DNA of 55,945 nucleotides from Bacteroides sp. Lineage in GTDB: Bacteria > Bacteroidota > Bacteroidia > Bacteroidales > SM23-62. The first letter of the stretch is position 1. Every line of letters starts with the position of its first letter. The translations under genes were made by a program, and so were the position numbers. Below the pieces are notes generated by a model. That model did not search any database and was not told the DNA's origin. It worked only from the letters and a program-made list of their open reading frames with translations. Below, piece by piece: positions 19,002 through 28,202 of this stretch. The stretch spans positions 1 through 55,945 of the forward strand of contig DRHS01000159.1 in the NCBI GenBank assembly GCA_011053095.1, written 5' to 3'.

Positions 19002-19319
19002 ATGGCATTAGAAATTACAGATCAGAATTTTGATGAAATCGTTCTTAAGTCAGACAAGCCAGTAATAGTGGATTTCTGGGCAGAATGGTGTGGTCCCTGC
19101 CGTATGGTCGGACCGATTGTGGAAGAGATAGGAAATGACTTTTCAGAGACGGCCGTCGTGGGCAAAGTTGATGTAGACAGCAATCCGGGTATAACCGCCA
19201 AGTTTGGGATCCGTAATATCCCAACAGTTCTCTTCTTCAAAGGTGGTGAAGTAGTTGACAAGCAGGTTGGCGCTGTACCAAAGAGCAACCTGGTATCCAA
19301 GCTTGAAGCTATTATTTAA
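19002..19319 (+). CDS. trxA: thioredoxin
   Basis: 105-residue cytoplasmic thioredoxin without a signal peptide. The active site is WCGPC with cysteines at 30 and 33, and the cis-proline is in RNIPTVLFF. It should be reduced by thioredoxin reductase and serve ribonucleotide reductase and other thiol enzymes. It lies 89 bp after dnaE and 8 bp before the LOG-family gene. Confidence 0.95.
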   Translation: MALEITDQNFDEIVLKSDKPVIVDFWAEWCGPCRMVGPIVEEIGNDFSETAVVGKVDVDSNPGITAKFGIRNIPTVLFFKGGEVVDKQVGAVPKSNLVSKLEAII

Positions 19320-19327
19320 AACCATTT

Positions 19328-19912
19328 ATGATTCATCGTCGTGTCTCCGTTTTCTGCGCTTCCAGTGCAAAAGTCAATGGCAACTATCTTGAAGCTGCTG
19401 CTGAACTGGGACAAATTTTGTCCAATGCCGGAATAGCAGCTAATTACGGTGGAGGGGCGTTAGGATTGATGGGTGCCCTGGCAGACAGCATGTTGTCTGC
19501 CGGCGGATCCATCAGGGGAATCATTCCAAAATTCATGGTAGAACAGGGATGGAACCATAAAAAGGTCGAAGACATGCTTATTGTTGCCGATATGCATGAG
19601 AGGAAAAAGACCCTGACCGAAAATATTGATGCCTTCATTACACTGCCCGGGGGAGTAGGGACTCTGGAGGAACTTCTGGAAATGATCACACTCAAACAGC
19701 TTGGACAGGTCCTTGTCCCCATTATAATCGTCAATACCGATAATTTCTTTGATCCCTTCCTTGAAATGCTTGAACGCATGATCGAAGAACAATTCATGCG
19801 TCCTGTCCATAAGAATATCTGGACCGTGGTAGAAACTCCCGGTGATGTCCTTGAAGCCATACGCAACGCCCCGGAATGGGACGGATCTGCTATAAAATAT
19901 GCCCCTGCTTAA
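19328..19912 (+). CDS. LOG-family (TIGR00730) phosphoribohydrolase
   Basis: 194-residue Rossmann protein of the lysine-decarboxylase-like/LOG family. The signature PGGVGTLEE is at 107-115, with MHERK at 89-93 and the nucleotide loop NYGGGALGLMG at 39-49. Characterised members hydrolyse cytokinin riboside or other nucleoside 5'-monophosphates to base plus ribose 5-phosphate; the bacterial in vivo role is often AMP/IMP salvage. The last 20 codons recur in degraded form at 21261-21324, beyond the AAA-ATPase gene. Confidence 0.9.
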   Translation: MIHRRVSVFCASSAKVNGNYLEAAAELGQILSNAGIAANYGGGALGLMGALADSMLSAGGSIRGIIPKFMVEQGWNHKKVEDMLIVADMHERKKTLTENIDAFITLPGGVGTLEELLEMITLKQLGQVLVPIIIVNTDNFFDPFLEMLERMIEEQFMRPVHKNIWTVVETPGDVLEAIRNAPEWDGSAIKYAPA

Positions 19913-19952
19913 AAGGAGAGCATGTATCCCATAGCAAATAAAAGCCGGTAAA

Positions 19953-20021
19953 AGTTTGTATTTGTAGTATAAAATAGTTTATATTTGCAATACAAGATAG
20001 TTTGTATTTGTAGTGTATGCT
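19953..20021 (+). repeat. three tandem 23-bp repeats in the ATPase promoter
   Basis: Copies at 19953-19975, 19976-19998 and 19999-20021 follow the pattern agtttgtatttgtagtataa with a few changes each. They abut exactly, and the third includes the ATG at 20017. Tandem 23-bp units directly at a promoter suggest an operator for a repressor or autoregulator. Confidence 0.75.
19955..19987 (+). promoter_or_regulatory. promoter of the AAA/DUF4143 ATPase gene
   Basis: -33 TTTG at 19955-19958 in repeat 1 and -7 TATATTTG at 19980-19987 in repeat 2, spaced by 21 bp. Both elements are contributed by the tandem repeats. The expected start of transcription (about 19994) is 23 bp before the ATG. Confidence 0.6.
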
Positions 20022-21234
20022 ATTGACGGAAACCATATCTGTTGTAATTGACTCTCAAAAAGAGACAAGTTCCAGGCAAGATCCCGGGATTAGAAGAGAT
20101 GATCTGCACCAGATCAAGCTTTATGGTTCTTTTGTTTTGGTTGTATTGGGTGTTAGAAGGTCGGGAAAAAGTACTTTTCTGAAGCAACTATTGAAGGAAA
20201 GATATCAAAATCCACTTTTACTTAACCTTGAAGATCCCAGGTTATCTGGCTTTGAATTGGAAGATTTTCTGAGACTTGATACCTTGGTGAAAGAAAGAGC
20301 GTATGAGGCAATGGCATTCGATGAAATTCAGATTGTCGAGAATTGGGAGTCCTATATTCGATCAAAACAGGAAGAGTCTCTCAGTATTTTAGTTACCGGA
20401 TCGAATGCCTCCTTACTGGATAGTGATTTTGGCACAAAATTGACAGGACGGTATTTAATAAAGGAGGTTTTTCCATTTTCATACATCGAATTCCTGACGA
20501 TATCTAAAGAGCATCCTTCTGCTGATTCAATGGAGCAATATCTCGAATTGGGGGGATTCCCGGAATATCTCAAAACCAGGAACGAAGAAGTACTGTATCG
20601 GTTAATGGATGATATTATTTACAGAGACATAGCAGTGCGTTATGGAATCAAGCAACACAAAATACTCCGTCAACTGGCAACATACCTGATCAGCAATAGT
20701 AGTAAGCTATACTCCCTTAACAATTTGAAAAATGTACTTGGGATAAGGTCTGTAAGATCGGTCGCAGACTATGTATCATACTTCGAAAACAGCTATCTCA
20801 TATGCAGTGTGCCAAAATTCAGTTTTTCTATAAAAAAGCAAATTGTAAATCCAAGAAAGGTCTACTGCATCGATACAGGTTTGGCAAGTGTCAACTCACT
20901 TTCATTATCTAAAGACCTGGGTCGAAAATTGGAGAATATCATCTTTCTGCATTTAAGAAGAAAGGAAAGATCAATTTATTATTATTCTGAGAAACATGAA
21001 TGTGATTTTATTGTTGTACGTAAGGAAGATCCTGTATTGGCAATTCAAGTCTGTTATCATCTGACTCAGAATAACCTGGACAGAGAATTAAATGGTCTTC
21101 ATACAGCAATGTCAGAACTTCAAATTCCAGAGGGTATCATTGTTACATTCGATCAGGAAGATACAATCGAGTTTAAAAACAAGAAGATCAAGGTTTACCC
21201 CGCATGGAAGTATCTGATGGATGAGCTTCAATAA
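20017..21234 (+). CDS. AAA_14/DUF4143 ATP-binding protein
   Basis: 405 residues. Walker A GVRRSGKST is at 45-53, Walker B AFDEIQ near 99-104, followed by TGSNASLLDSDFGTKLTGRY (sensor region). The C-terminal DUF4143 nuclease-like half reads VYCIDTGLASVNSL ... LENIIFLHLRRK ... YYYSEKHECDFIVVRK, keeping an E/D pattern of PD-(D/E)xK type. This family is abundant and mobile in Bacteroidota; its role is not known, with some members suspected of toxin or defence functions. It starts in the third 23-bp repeat and sits between the LOG gene and a remnant of that gene's 3' end, as if inserted there. Confidence 0.85.
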   Translation: MLLTETISVVIDSQKETSSRQDPGIRRDDLHQIKLYGSFVLVVLGVRRSGKSTFLKQLLKERYQNPLLLNLEDPRLSGFELEDFLRLDTLVKERAYEAMAFDEIQIVENWESYIRSKQEESLSILVTGSNASLLDSDFGTKLTGRYLIKEVFPFSYIEFLTISKEHPSADSMEQYLELGGFPEYLKTRNEEVLYRLMDDIIYRDIAVRYGIKQHKILRQLATYLISNSSKLYSLNNLKNVLGIRSVRSVADYVSYFENSYLICSVPKFSFSIKKQIVNPRKVYCIDTGLASVNSLSLSKDLGRKLENIIFLHLRRKERSIYYYSEKHECDFIVVRKEDPVLAIQVCYHLTQNNLDRELNGLHTAMSELQIPEGIIVTFDQEDTIEFKNKKIKVYPAWKYLMDELQ

Positions 21235-21260
21235 TATAATGTAGAAGTGGATATATGACT

Positions 21261-21324
21261 CCTTTAAGCCATTCGCAATGCCCCTGAATGGGAGGGCTCC
21301 GCAATCAAGTATGTTCCTGCTTAG
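21261..21324 (+). pseudogene. remnant of the LOG-family gene 3' end
   Basis: In frame this reads AIRNAPEWEGSAIKYVPA then TAG, against AIRNAPEWDGSAIKYAPA at the true gene end (19856-19912). DNA identity is about 80 per cent, with most changes at third codon positions. One codon upstream gaa has become taa. No other part of the gene is present. It marks the right boundary of the inserted ATPase segment. Confidence 0.8.
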
Positions 21325-21402
21325 GAAGCACTCTTATGCCGTACTGCATATTCATCCAGCAAGCGCCTGATTATCTTTTGGTACTGGTAGAACCTTGGCG
21401 GA

Positions 21403-24400
21403 TTAAAATTTCCGTCCGATAATCAGTACATCGTCGATCTGTTCGATGTCGCCCCGCCAGGCTTCGAGGGTTGATTCAAGGATGGAGTGTTGTTGTTCCA
21501 TGGTTTTCTCCTGTATATTAAGGATAAGTTCCTTCATGGGTTGGATTTTGAATTTTTTACCGCTTTCTCCCCCAAACTGATCTGCATATCCGTCCGAGAA
21601 AAGATAGATAGCATCACCTTTCTGGATATGGATCTCGTGGTTGGTGAAATCCTTATCCTTGAAGGCTTCCGAACGACCGATTGCGAAACGGTCTCCCTTG
21701 GTTTCAATCAGTTCACCGTTTCGGATCAGGTAAATCGGATTGTAGGCTCCGGCAAATTCCAACAGGTTTTTATCCTTATGATAGGCAATCAGGGTCATGT
21801 CCATCCCGTCCCTTATTGTCACGGACTCATCCTTCTGATGCAGGGTCTTGCTCACCTCGATATCCAGTTGTTTCAGAATTTCAGATGGTTTTATGATTCC
21901 GTATTCCTTAACAATCTTATTCAGCATATTGTGCCCTATGATAGACATAAAGGCACCCGGCACTCCGTGTCCTGTACAATCAACCGCAGCAATTAATTCC
22001 TTTCCGTCTATTTCGAGCAACCAGTAAAAATCACCGCTTACAATATCCTTTGGTTTAAACAGAACAAAGGTGTCCTTAAACGGTACATCCGGTGGAAGAA
22101 TTGCTGTCTGGATCCGTTTGGCATACTGGATGGAGTCCGTAATATCTTTATTCTTCTGAGCCAGCTCTTCTTTTTGTGCAACCACCTGTGCCGTTCTTTT
22201 CCTCACTTTTTCTTCAAGGACCAGGTTCTCCCTTCTCAGTTTGGCTGTTCGCCTTTTGATATATGTAAATATTCCGAGTGCTCCCAGGATCACACAGGAA
22301 ATAATGAACCACCAGGTGGCATAGAAGGGTGGGCGTATCTGAAAGGCATACGATATTGGTACCCGGTTCCATATACCCTCACTGTTTCGGGCCCTGACCT
22401 GAAAAATATATTTTCCGGGCCTCAATGCAGGATAGGTAGCATTGGTCTGGTCGGTCCGGGGCAGCCAGTCAACATCCGCTCCTTCAAGCTTGTACTGGTA
22501 ACTGACAACCTCAGGGTTGGTTAGGCAGATGCTGTTAAAGTCAAATATTACCGAGTTCTCCTGGTAACCTAGTTTCATTTCTGAGATCATCTCCCTGTCC
22601 TCAAGGTTGACTCTTATCCGGGTGATATGAGTAAGCGGCTCTATGCCCGAGCTGTGTTCCATCAAGGGATTATACATTACAACCCCGCCCACGGTTCCAA
22701 ACCACAGGTTGCCTTCATTATCCCGGAAAGAAGCATTGTTCTTGGTTTCGATTCCTACAAAACCATTTTTTTCCATATAGGTATAGATCCTGTCCTCGGA
22801 TGTGACATACTTATTCAATCCCTGGTTGGTTCCTATAAATACATTATTAAATTCATCAACATTGATCAGTGTTATCAGGTTTGCCAGCAGTCCATCCTGC
22901 CTTGACAACCGGTTTACCAGTTTCCTGTCCTCAATGGCAAAAATCCCCTGTCCCTCTGTACCTACCCATATCCTCCCGTCACTGCTTTCAGCAAAGCAAT
23001 TGGGAGTAAAGTCATAATCCAGTTTCAAATGTTGAATAGAATCGCCTTCTATAGTTGTTATGCCCCTGCCTTTTGACCCTACCCAGAGTATCCCCTTTGA
23101 GTCGGCAAACAGGGCAGAGATGTCTGTTCCTGCAAGTCCGTCGACCTGGGAAAGGTATTGTACCTGCCGGCTATCGATATCATAAAAAATCAATCCATCG
23201 GTAGTGCCCACCCAAAGATTATTCTCCTGATCAATATCCATTGCCGTCACAATAAGTTGTGTATTGTAGGAATTGATCCGGAAGGAGTAACTGAATTTCC
23301 CTGTTGAGGGAATGTATTCATAGGTACCATTCCCGTATGTTCCTATCCAGATGTGGCCCTGCCGGTCTTCCTTCAGAAATCGCACCTGGTTATCAATTGA
23401 ATACAAATCGGCAGTAAGGTGCCTGAAGTCTTTACCGGGCAAACGATCGGGATTATAGATACTCACTCCCCCGTTGGTTCCAAACCAGAACTTCCCGGTC
23501 TGATCCTGAAGTACTGCCCAGACCTGGTTGTTTACAAGCCCGTTTCTCTCGGAAAAGGAGACGAACTGTTCCCCTTTGAAAATACATAATCCGTTTTCAT
23601 TGGTCCCGATCAGCACATTCCCTTCAACATCCTCAATGACTGACCAGATTTTAAGGTCCTGCAGTCCGTTATCACGATCAAAGGTTTTTAATTCACCATC
23701 CCCGATACGGGTAATCCCACCTCCCCAGGTACCCACCCACACATCTCCATGGGAATCCTCAAACAATGTGCTGACAAAATTATGGGCAAGTCCGTTTCGG
23801 GTATTGTAAAAATCCAGGTCTTCCGTTCCGCGATTCGATTTATAGAGTCCATCATTATAGGTCCCGAACCAGAAATTGCCCTCGGAATCCTCAAGGAAGG
23901 ATGTGACCTGGAAATATCCCATTCCCTTGATAAAAAATTTCTCAAACACCTCTGTGTCTGTCCCGCGCTTCTGTACACCAATATCAGTGATGAAATACAG
24001 GCTGCCGTCTTTTCCTATAAAAAGCCCGAAAACGCGGTCACTGAGCTCACCGCCCCTGTACTCTTCATACTTAAAATTTGCAGGGTTTTCAGCCTCGGGA
24101 TTAATAATATTCATTGTACCGCTCTGGGCACTTGTGATCCATATTCTGCCCTTTGAATCCTGAGCAATTGCTGTTATATCGCTGCTGAACAGGGAGTCGG
24201 AAGCCGTCACAAACCGTCTTCCGTCATACCGTGTGATCCCGCCGCCTGTGTGGCCAAACCACAGAAATCCAAGTGTATCCTCATAAATGCACCTGACACC
24301 ATTCAGGGCTAGTCCCTCCTCAGAGGTAAAATTTTCAAAATTAACACCATCAAACCTTGACACTCCTCCTTCGGTTCCAAGCCATATGTAATCGTCACGG

Positions 24401-24549
24401 TCCTGTATGATTGCAAAAACCTTCGACTGTGCGAGTCCATCGCTGACCGAATAATTATCAAAATAATAGATCTGGGAGGAGACGATACCACAGAAAAGCA
24501 AAAAAGCTCCTGTAAAGAAGCTTTTCCTGAAATTATGGAATGTTTTCAC
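21403..24549 (-). CDS. beta-propeller sensor with SpoIIE-type phosphatase output
   Basis: 1048 residues. A signal peptide (1-25) is followed by about 14 two-component-regulator propeller repeats (WLGTEGGVSRFDG type, residues about 30-640). A Y_Y_Y domain (about 680-740) and one transmembrane helix (about 747-767) come next, then a coiled coil and a cytoplasmic PP2C/SpoIIE domain (FKPKDIVSGDFYW, AAVDCTGHGVPGAFMS, DGMDMTLI, YLFSDGYADQFGG) with its metal-binding aspartates. It should sense an extracytoplasmic ligand and dephosphorylate an anti-sigma-antagonist-like protein. No histidine kinase or STAS partner is adjacent. It lies 51 bp downstream of the TPR-caspase gene and is probably in one operon. 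Confidence 0.88.
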   Translation of the reverse strand: MKTFHNFRKSFFTGAFLLFCGIVSSQIYYFDNYSVSDGLAQSKVFAIIQDRDDYIWLGTEGGVSRFDGVNFENFTSEEGLALNGVRCIYEDTLGFLWFGHTGGGITRYDGRRFVTASDSLFSSDITAIAQDSKGRIWITSAQSGTMNIINPEAENPANFKYEEYRGGELSDRVFGLFIGKDGSLYFITDIGVQKRGTDTEVFEKFFIKGMGYFQVTSFLEDSEGNFWFGTYNDGLYKSNRGTEDLDFYNTRNGLAHNFVSTLFEDSHGDVWVGTWGGGITRIGDGELKTFDRDNGLQDLKIWSVIEDVEGNVLIGTNENGLCIFKGEQFVSFSERNGLVNNQVWAVLQDQTGKFWFGTNGGVSIYNPDRLPGKDFRHLTADLYSIDNQVRFLKEDRQGHIWIGTYGNGTYEYIPSTGKFSYSFRINSYNTQLIVTAMDIDQENNLWVGTTDGLIFYDIDSRQVQYLSQVDGLAGTDISALFADSKGILWVGSKGRGITTIEGDSIQHLKLDYDFTPNCFAESSDGRIWVGTEGQGIFAIEDRKLVNRLSRQDGLLANLITLINVDEFNNVFIGTNQGLNKYVTSEDRIYTYMEKNGFVGIETKNNASFRDNEGNLWFGTVGGVVMYNPLMEHSSGIEPLTHITRIRVNLEDREMISEMKLGYQENSVIFDFNSICLTNPEVVSYQYKLEGADVDWLPRTDQTNATYPALRPGKYIFQVRARNSEGIWNRVPISYAFQIRPPFYATWWFIISCVILGALGIFTYIKRRTAKLRRENLVLEEKVRKRTAQVVAQKEELAQKNKDITDSIQYAKRIQTAILPPDVPFKDTFVLFKPKDIVSGDFYWLLEIDGKELIAAVDCTGHGVPGAFMSIIGHNMLNKIVKEYGIIKPSEILKQLDIEVSKTLHQKDESVTIRDGMDMTLIAYHKDKNLLEFAGAYNPIYLIRNGELIETKGDRFAIGRSEAFKDKDFTNHEIHIQKGDAIYLFSDGYADQFGGESGKKFKIQPMKELILNIQEKTMEQQHSILESTLEAWRGDIEQIDDVLIIGRKF

Positions 24550-24563
24550 ACGCGATATTTTAT

Positions 24564-24578
24564 CCGGCCTCAGGCCGG
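24564..24578. other. GC-rich palindrome between the caspase and phosphatase genes
   Basis: ccggcctcaggccgg is a perfect 7-bp stem with a one-base centre. In the minus-strand transcript it precedes an AT-rich run rather than a U-tract, so it is more likely an mRNA-processing or attenuation hairpin than a terminator. Confidence 0.45.
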
Positions 24579-24600
24579 GAGGGTTTTTGGCTGATTCTGT

Positions 24601-26949
24601 CTAAAAATCCTTGGAAATAAAGAAAAATGTTCCATCCTCATCCTCGAGTCCATCGATCTTCCCGAATTTAGGCTTTTGCTGGTTGTTTTTCACGACAGCG
24701 CTGGTCACCTTGTTAACGATAGATTCTATGGGGATACAGGAGTTCGGATTATTAGCGAGTGAATTTGCAAATGTGCGTGTGAACTGCGAATTATCAACGG
24801 CGAGCTCATATCCTGCCGATGCAAATACCTGGGAGGATTTGAATTTAGTGGCCTGCCAGTCATCACAATTTCTTTCTTTCGGCGCTGACCGCATGGCCTG
24901 GTAAAAACTGGGACCGGATTCACATGCATCGGTTATGACCAGAGTATGGGTGACATAGTTGGAATAAGATTGCAATGATGCTTTCAGTGCGTTGATATTG
25001 AAATAGGTAAATTCATCATCCCTCTTTGAATCGATGGGGATCCAGTACCCGGTTTCGTTAATAAATTTCCCATGCCCGGCAAACCATATGAGAATTGAAT
25101 TTACGCGATTGCTCCTAACCAGGTCCCTCAACTCAATGGAGAAAAACTTCTCCATATCTGTCTTGTTCATGTCCTGTTTGTGGATGACGTTGTGTACCTG
25201 GTATTTTGCCAGGGCCGTCCGCATTAGGATTACATCTTTTGTCGGACCATCAAGGCTGGCAAAGGTTTCATAGTTAGAGTTTTCTATGAAGATTGCCCAG
25301 GTTTTGCCCATGGGATTGTTTTCAGAGATCAATGCAGCATCCCTGTTCAGCCGGAATTCCCGCTCCGTGATATTTCCAAAAACATCCGTAGCAGAAACAT
25401 TGATCTTATTCTGGTTCATTATGTTCAGGCTGGCTGTGAATCTGGGATTTAATTCCCCCGGGATATAACTGGCCAGAACCCCGTTGATCATGATCGTTTC
25501 TATGAGGCTTTCGTCTTCAATCCTTCCCTCAACATAAATATTAGGTTCATCCGAATCCAGGTAAATAACCCCGTTGTCTGAGGCGTAGGGTGCAATGATC
25601 AATATCTCGGGTGCTACAACTTCGGTAAGATTGATGGTATAGAGTATACTGGTTACATTGTCGTAAACATCGGTTACTTCGATCAGTACATCCTCCTTTT
25701 CTTCTATATCAATAGCGGCCAAAAACTCCCAGTCCTCCTCGACCTCCACGGCCTGCACTTCGAGTCCCCCGATCTTCAACTCCTTAATCGCACTCTCATC
25801 GATGAGCTTTCCTTTGATGCTCACAATTCTTGAATCCTTCGGAAACTGCAGCATCTGAGCATCCCGTTGAGCCGGATCAATGATAACTATCTCCGGATTG
25901 TTCTCCTCGCGGTAAAGTTCAAACAGGCGGGCATTGGCTTCCTTCAAAAGGATCTGGGCCTGCACATCAAGTTCTGATAATCCTACCAGGGCCTCGTAAT
26001 CCTTTATCGCATCCTTATAATTTGCCACCTGTTCATTCGACCATGCCCTTTTGTATAGAGCTTCTGCATTTCCGGGCTCCATCATCAGAACCCTGGTAAA
26101 ATCGTTTATGGCATTACTATGCTGGTTAAACTCCTGGTAGTACTGGCCACGAAGCTGATACATGCCTGAATTTTCCGGTTCAAGAAGGAGAACCTTTGAA
26201 ACATCGTTTATAGCCTTGGGATAATCCAGCTTTTTCACATAGGCACGGCTACGGATCACATATCCTTCCGTATTGTTTGGCTCAATCTGAATGGCGGAGT
26301 TGATATTCTGGAGTGCGAAATCAGTCCTGCCAAGCTGTATACGAACATCGGCCATGGCCCTCAGGGCCACTACATTTCTACGGTCCTTTGCAACGGCATC
26401 CGCAAAGTCCATCTCGGCAGATTCAAGGTTGCCTATCTTCATCTGTACGAGTCCGTGATAATAGTAATTCTCCGACGTTTCCTTCAGGGAAAGGGCAAGA
26501 TCACATTCCCTCAGGGCTTCCTCATACCTATCAAGCGCCAGCAATACTTTTACCTTGACCTGGTAGGCTTCCACAAAATTTCGCTTGATCAGGATAGCCC
26601 TGTCAAGCCGCTTGAGCGATTTATCATATTCTTCCAATTCGTAATACAATCTTCCGGCTGCATGAAAAACCTCAGGTTTCTTCTCCAGGAAGGTTGAAGC
26701 CCTGTCATAGTCCTCAGCCGCTTCGGACAGCATTCCAAGCTGTTCATAGGCATCAGCACGAGCCAGGTAGGCCTTATCCATATCGGGTTCAAGTCCCAGG
26801 GCCTTGGTGAGCTGATCAACAGCATCATTAAAATTCCCGGACATGATGAACTCCTCTCCGGTTTTATAGTGTTTTTTGGCATTCTGAGCGGAAACCCCGA
26901 CGCAGGTAAGAAGAAAAATGCTCAGGAATATCAGATTAAGGGTTTTCAT
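24601..26949 (-). CDS. TPR-repeat protein with C-terminal caspase-like domain
   Basis: 782 residues. A signal peptide (1-21) is followed by about nine tetratricopeptide repeats (about 25-340), then beta-rich Ig-like segments (about 370-540). A peptidase C14 domain (547-782) has the histidine in WFAGHG near 626 and the cysteine in ITDACESG near 676, so the caspase His-Cys dyad is intact. The domain is expected in the periplasm or at the surface because of the signal peptide. A secreted protease partnered by TPRs and co-transcribed with a sensor phosphatase suggests regulated proteolysis; substrates are unknown. Confidence 0.88.
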   Translation of the reverse strand: MKTLNLIFLSIFLLTCVGVSAQNAKKHYKTGEEFIMSGNFNDAVDQLTKALGLEPDMDKAYLARADAYEQLGMLSEAAEDYDRASTFLEKKPEVFHAAGRLYYELEEYDKSLKRLDRAILIKRNFVEAYQVKVKVLLALDRYEEALRECDLALSLKETSENYYYHGLVQMKIGNLESAEMDFADAVAKDRRNVVALRAMADVRIQLGRTDFALQNINSAIQIEPNNTEGYVIRSRAYVKKLDYPKAINDVSKVLLLEPENSGMYQLRGQYYQEFNQHSNAINDFTRVLMMEPGNAEALYKRAWSNEQVANYKDAIKDYEALVGLSELDVQAQILLKEANARLFELYREENNPEIVIIDPAQRDAQMLQFPKDSRIVSIKGKLIDESAIKELKIGGLEVQAVEVEEDWEFLAAIDIEEKEDVLIEVTDVYDNVTSILYTINLTEVVAPEILIIAPYASDNGVIYLDSDEPNIYVEGRIEDESLIETIMINGVLASYIPGELNPRFTASLNIMNQNKINVSATDVFGNITEREFRLNRDAALISENNPMGKTWAIFIENSNYETFASLDGPTKDVILMRTALAKYQVHNVIHKQDMNKTDMEKFFSIELRDLVRSNRVNSILIWFAGHGKFINETGYWIPIDSKRDDEFTYFNINALKASLQSYSNYVTHTLVITDACESGPSFYQAMRSAPKERNCDDWQATKFKSSQVFASAGYELAVDNSQFTRTFANSLANNPNSCIPIESIVNKVTSAVVKNNQQKPKFGKIDGLEDEDGTFFFISKDF

Positions 26950-26999
26950 ATCAATGCATTTTTACTATTATGTTTCAGATAATCAGGCAAATCACCCAT

Positions 27000-27007
27000 C
27001 AAATATA
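27000..27007 (-). promoter_or_regulatory. -7 element TATATTTG of the caspase-phosphatase operon
   Basis: Exact TAnnTTTG match on the minus strand, about 50 bp before the start codon of the TPR-caspase gene. There is no clear -33 TTTG. Confidence 0.45.
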
Positions 27008-27098
27008 GTGAATTCAGGAATACATCTCAGACTCGGAAATACCATCCCTGTGAAATAAGTATAAAAATCGTGCCAGAATTCCTATGATCTGCCTGTTA

Positions 27099-28166
27099 TT
27101 AAGACCCATTAAATGCCCGGTTTGTTGCATGGGACTGCTTGTAAATTTCAAGCAGATCATTTCCTGCATTCAGCTTCCGGACAGGATCAGCAGAAAGTGT
27201 AGGTGCAGGCAGGCCGGTTCCGAATTTTTTTCGGCCCGTAAAAACTCTTGCCTCATCCCATAATCCGCTATCAATGAAAGAATTAAGGAGTTGGGCTCCG
27301 CCTTCAACCATGATGGAGGATATCTCTGATTCATAAAGCGTCCTGAGAATAGCTTCAAGGTAATCCTGACCGGGAGGAACTTCAATGTATCTGACCCTTC
27401 CATGGTCAGATTTCAGGGCAGAGGTAAAGACCAGGGTATCTGCCTCATCATTGAATATTTTCAGGTGGCCGGGCAGGATACCTTTCCTGTCTATGACCAC
27501 CCGCAAGGGATTCTCGCCTTCCCAATCCCTTACCGTCAACTCAGGATTATCAAGCATGGCGGTCCTTGTACCCACGAGGATTGCCTGTTCTTCCGATCTC
27601 CATTTGTGCACCCACTGCCGGGCCTCCATTCCGGTAATCCAGTTTACTCCCTCAGTATCCGAATCGCCCCGGCGGATATCGATAAACCCATCTTCTGTTT
27701 GTGCCCATTTCAGCAGGATCCAGGGTCTTTTTTTCTCATGGTAGGTAAAAAACCGTTTATTCAGGTCAATACATTCTGCTTCCAGTATGCCACGTTGGAC
27801 TTCTGTACTATTTTCTTCCAGGTGCTTCAGTCCCTTTCCCCCAACCACCGGATTCGGATCTGCCGTTCCAACCACCACCCTTGGGATTCGGTTTTCAAGG
27901 ATCAGACCGGCGCAGGGTGGGGTTTTACCAAAATGAGAACAGGGTTCAAGGTTTACATAAAGGGTAGATTCTGCAAGAAGCCCTGGATTCCGGACTGATG
28001 CTATTGCATTTACTTCGGCATGCGCTTCCCCGTATGCCCTGTGGTAACCCTCCCCAATTATTTGCTCACGGCAGACGATCACACAGCCTACCATCGGATT
28101 GGGCCGGGAGCTTCCAATTCCCTTACCTGCGAGTTCCAGGCAACGCTTCATGTAGTATTCGTCCAT
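27099..28166 (-). CDS. ribD: bifunctional riboflavin deaminase/reductase RibD
   Basis: About 355 residues from ATG 28166 (MDEYYMKRCLELAGKG). The frame extends 21 codons further upstream but that part overlaps prmC and is not conserved-looking. The deaminase domain has HAEVNAI and LEPCSHFGKTPPC, the zinc ligands. The C-terminal reductase domain has DGFID, VGTRTAMLDNP, LRVVIDRKG and VEGGAQLLNSF. It performs the second and third steps of riboflavin synthesis. It is transcribed divergently from prmC. Confidence 0.94.
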   Translation of the reverse strand: MDEYYMKRCLELAGKGIGSSRPNPMVGCVIVCREQIIGEGYHRAYGEAHAEVNAIASVRNPGLLAESTLYVNLEPCSHFGKTPPCAGLILENRIPRVVVGTADPNPVVGGKGLKHLEENSTEVQRGILEAECIDLNKRFFTYHEKKRPWILLKWAQTEDGFIDIRRGDSDTEGVNWITGMEARQWVHKWRSEEQAILVGTRTAMLDNPELTVRDWEGENPLRVVIDRKGILPGHLKIFNDEADTLVFTSALKSDHGRVRYIEVPPGQDYLEAILRTLYESEISSIMVEGGAQLLNSFIDSGLWDEARVFTGRKKFGTGLPAPTLSADPVRKLNAGNDLLEIYKQSHATNRAFNGS

Positions 28167-28202
28167 TTTACTAACTTTACAAGAGGTAATCCCGGCATTA
28201 TT

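Noticed and set aside
24564..24578. Palindrome taken as a terminator between the caspase and phosphatase genes
   Set aside because: In the sense of transcription it has no following U-tract, so an operon remains more likely.
28020..28202. Long N-terminal extension of prmC and matching extension of ribD
   Set aside because: Each overlaps the other gene in antisense and adds sequence not expected in either family.
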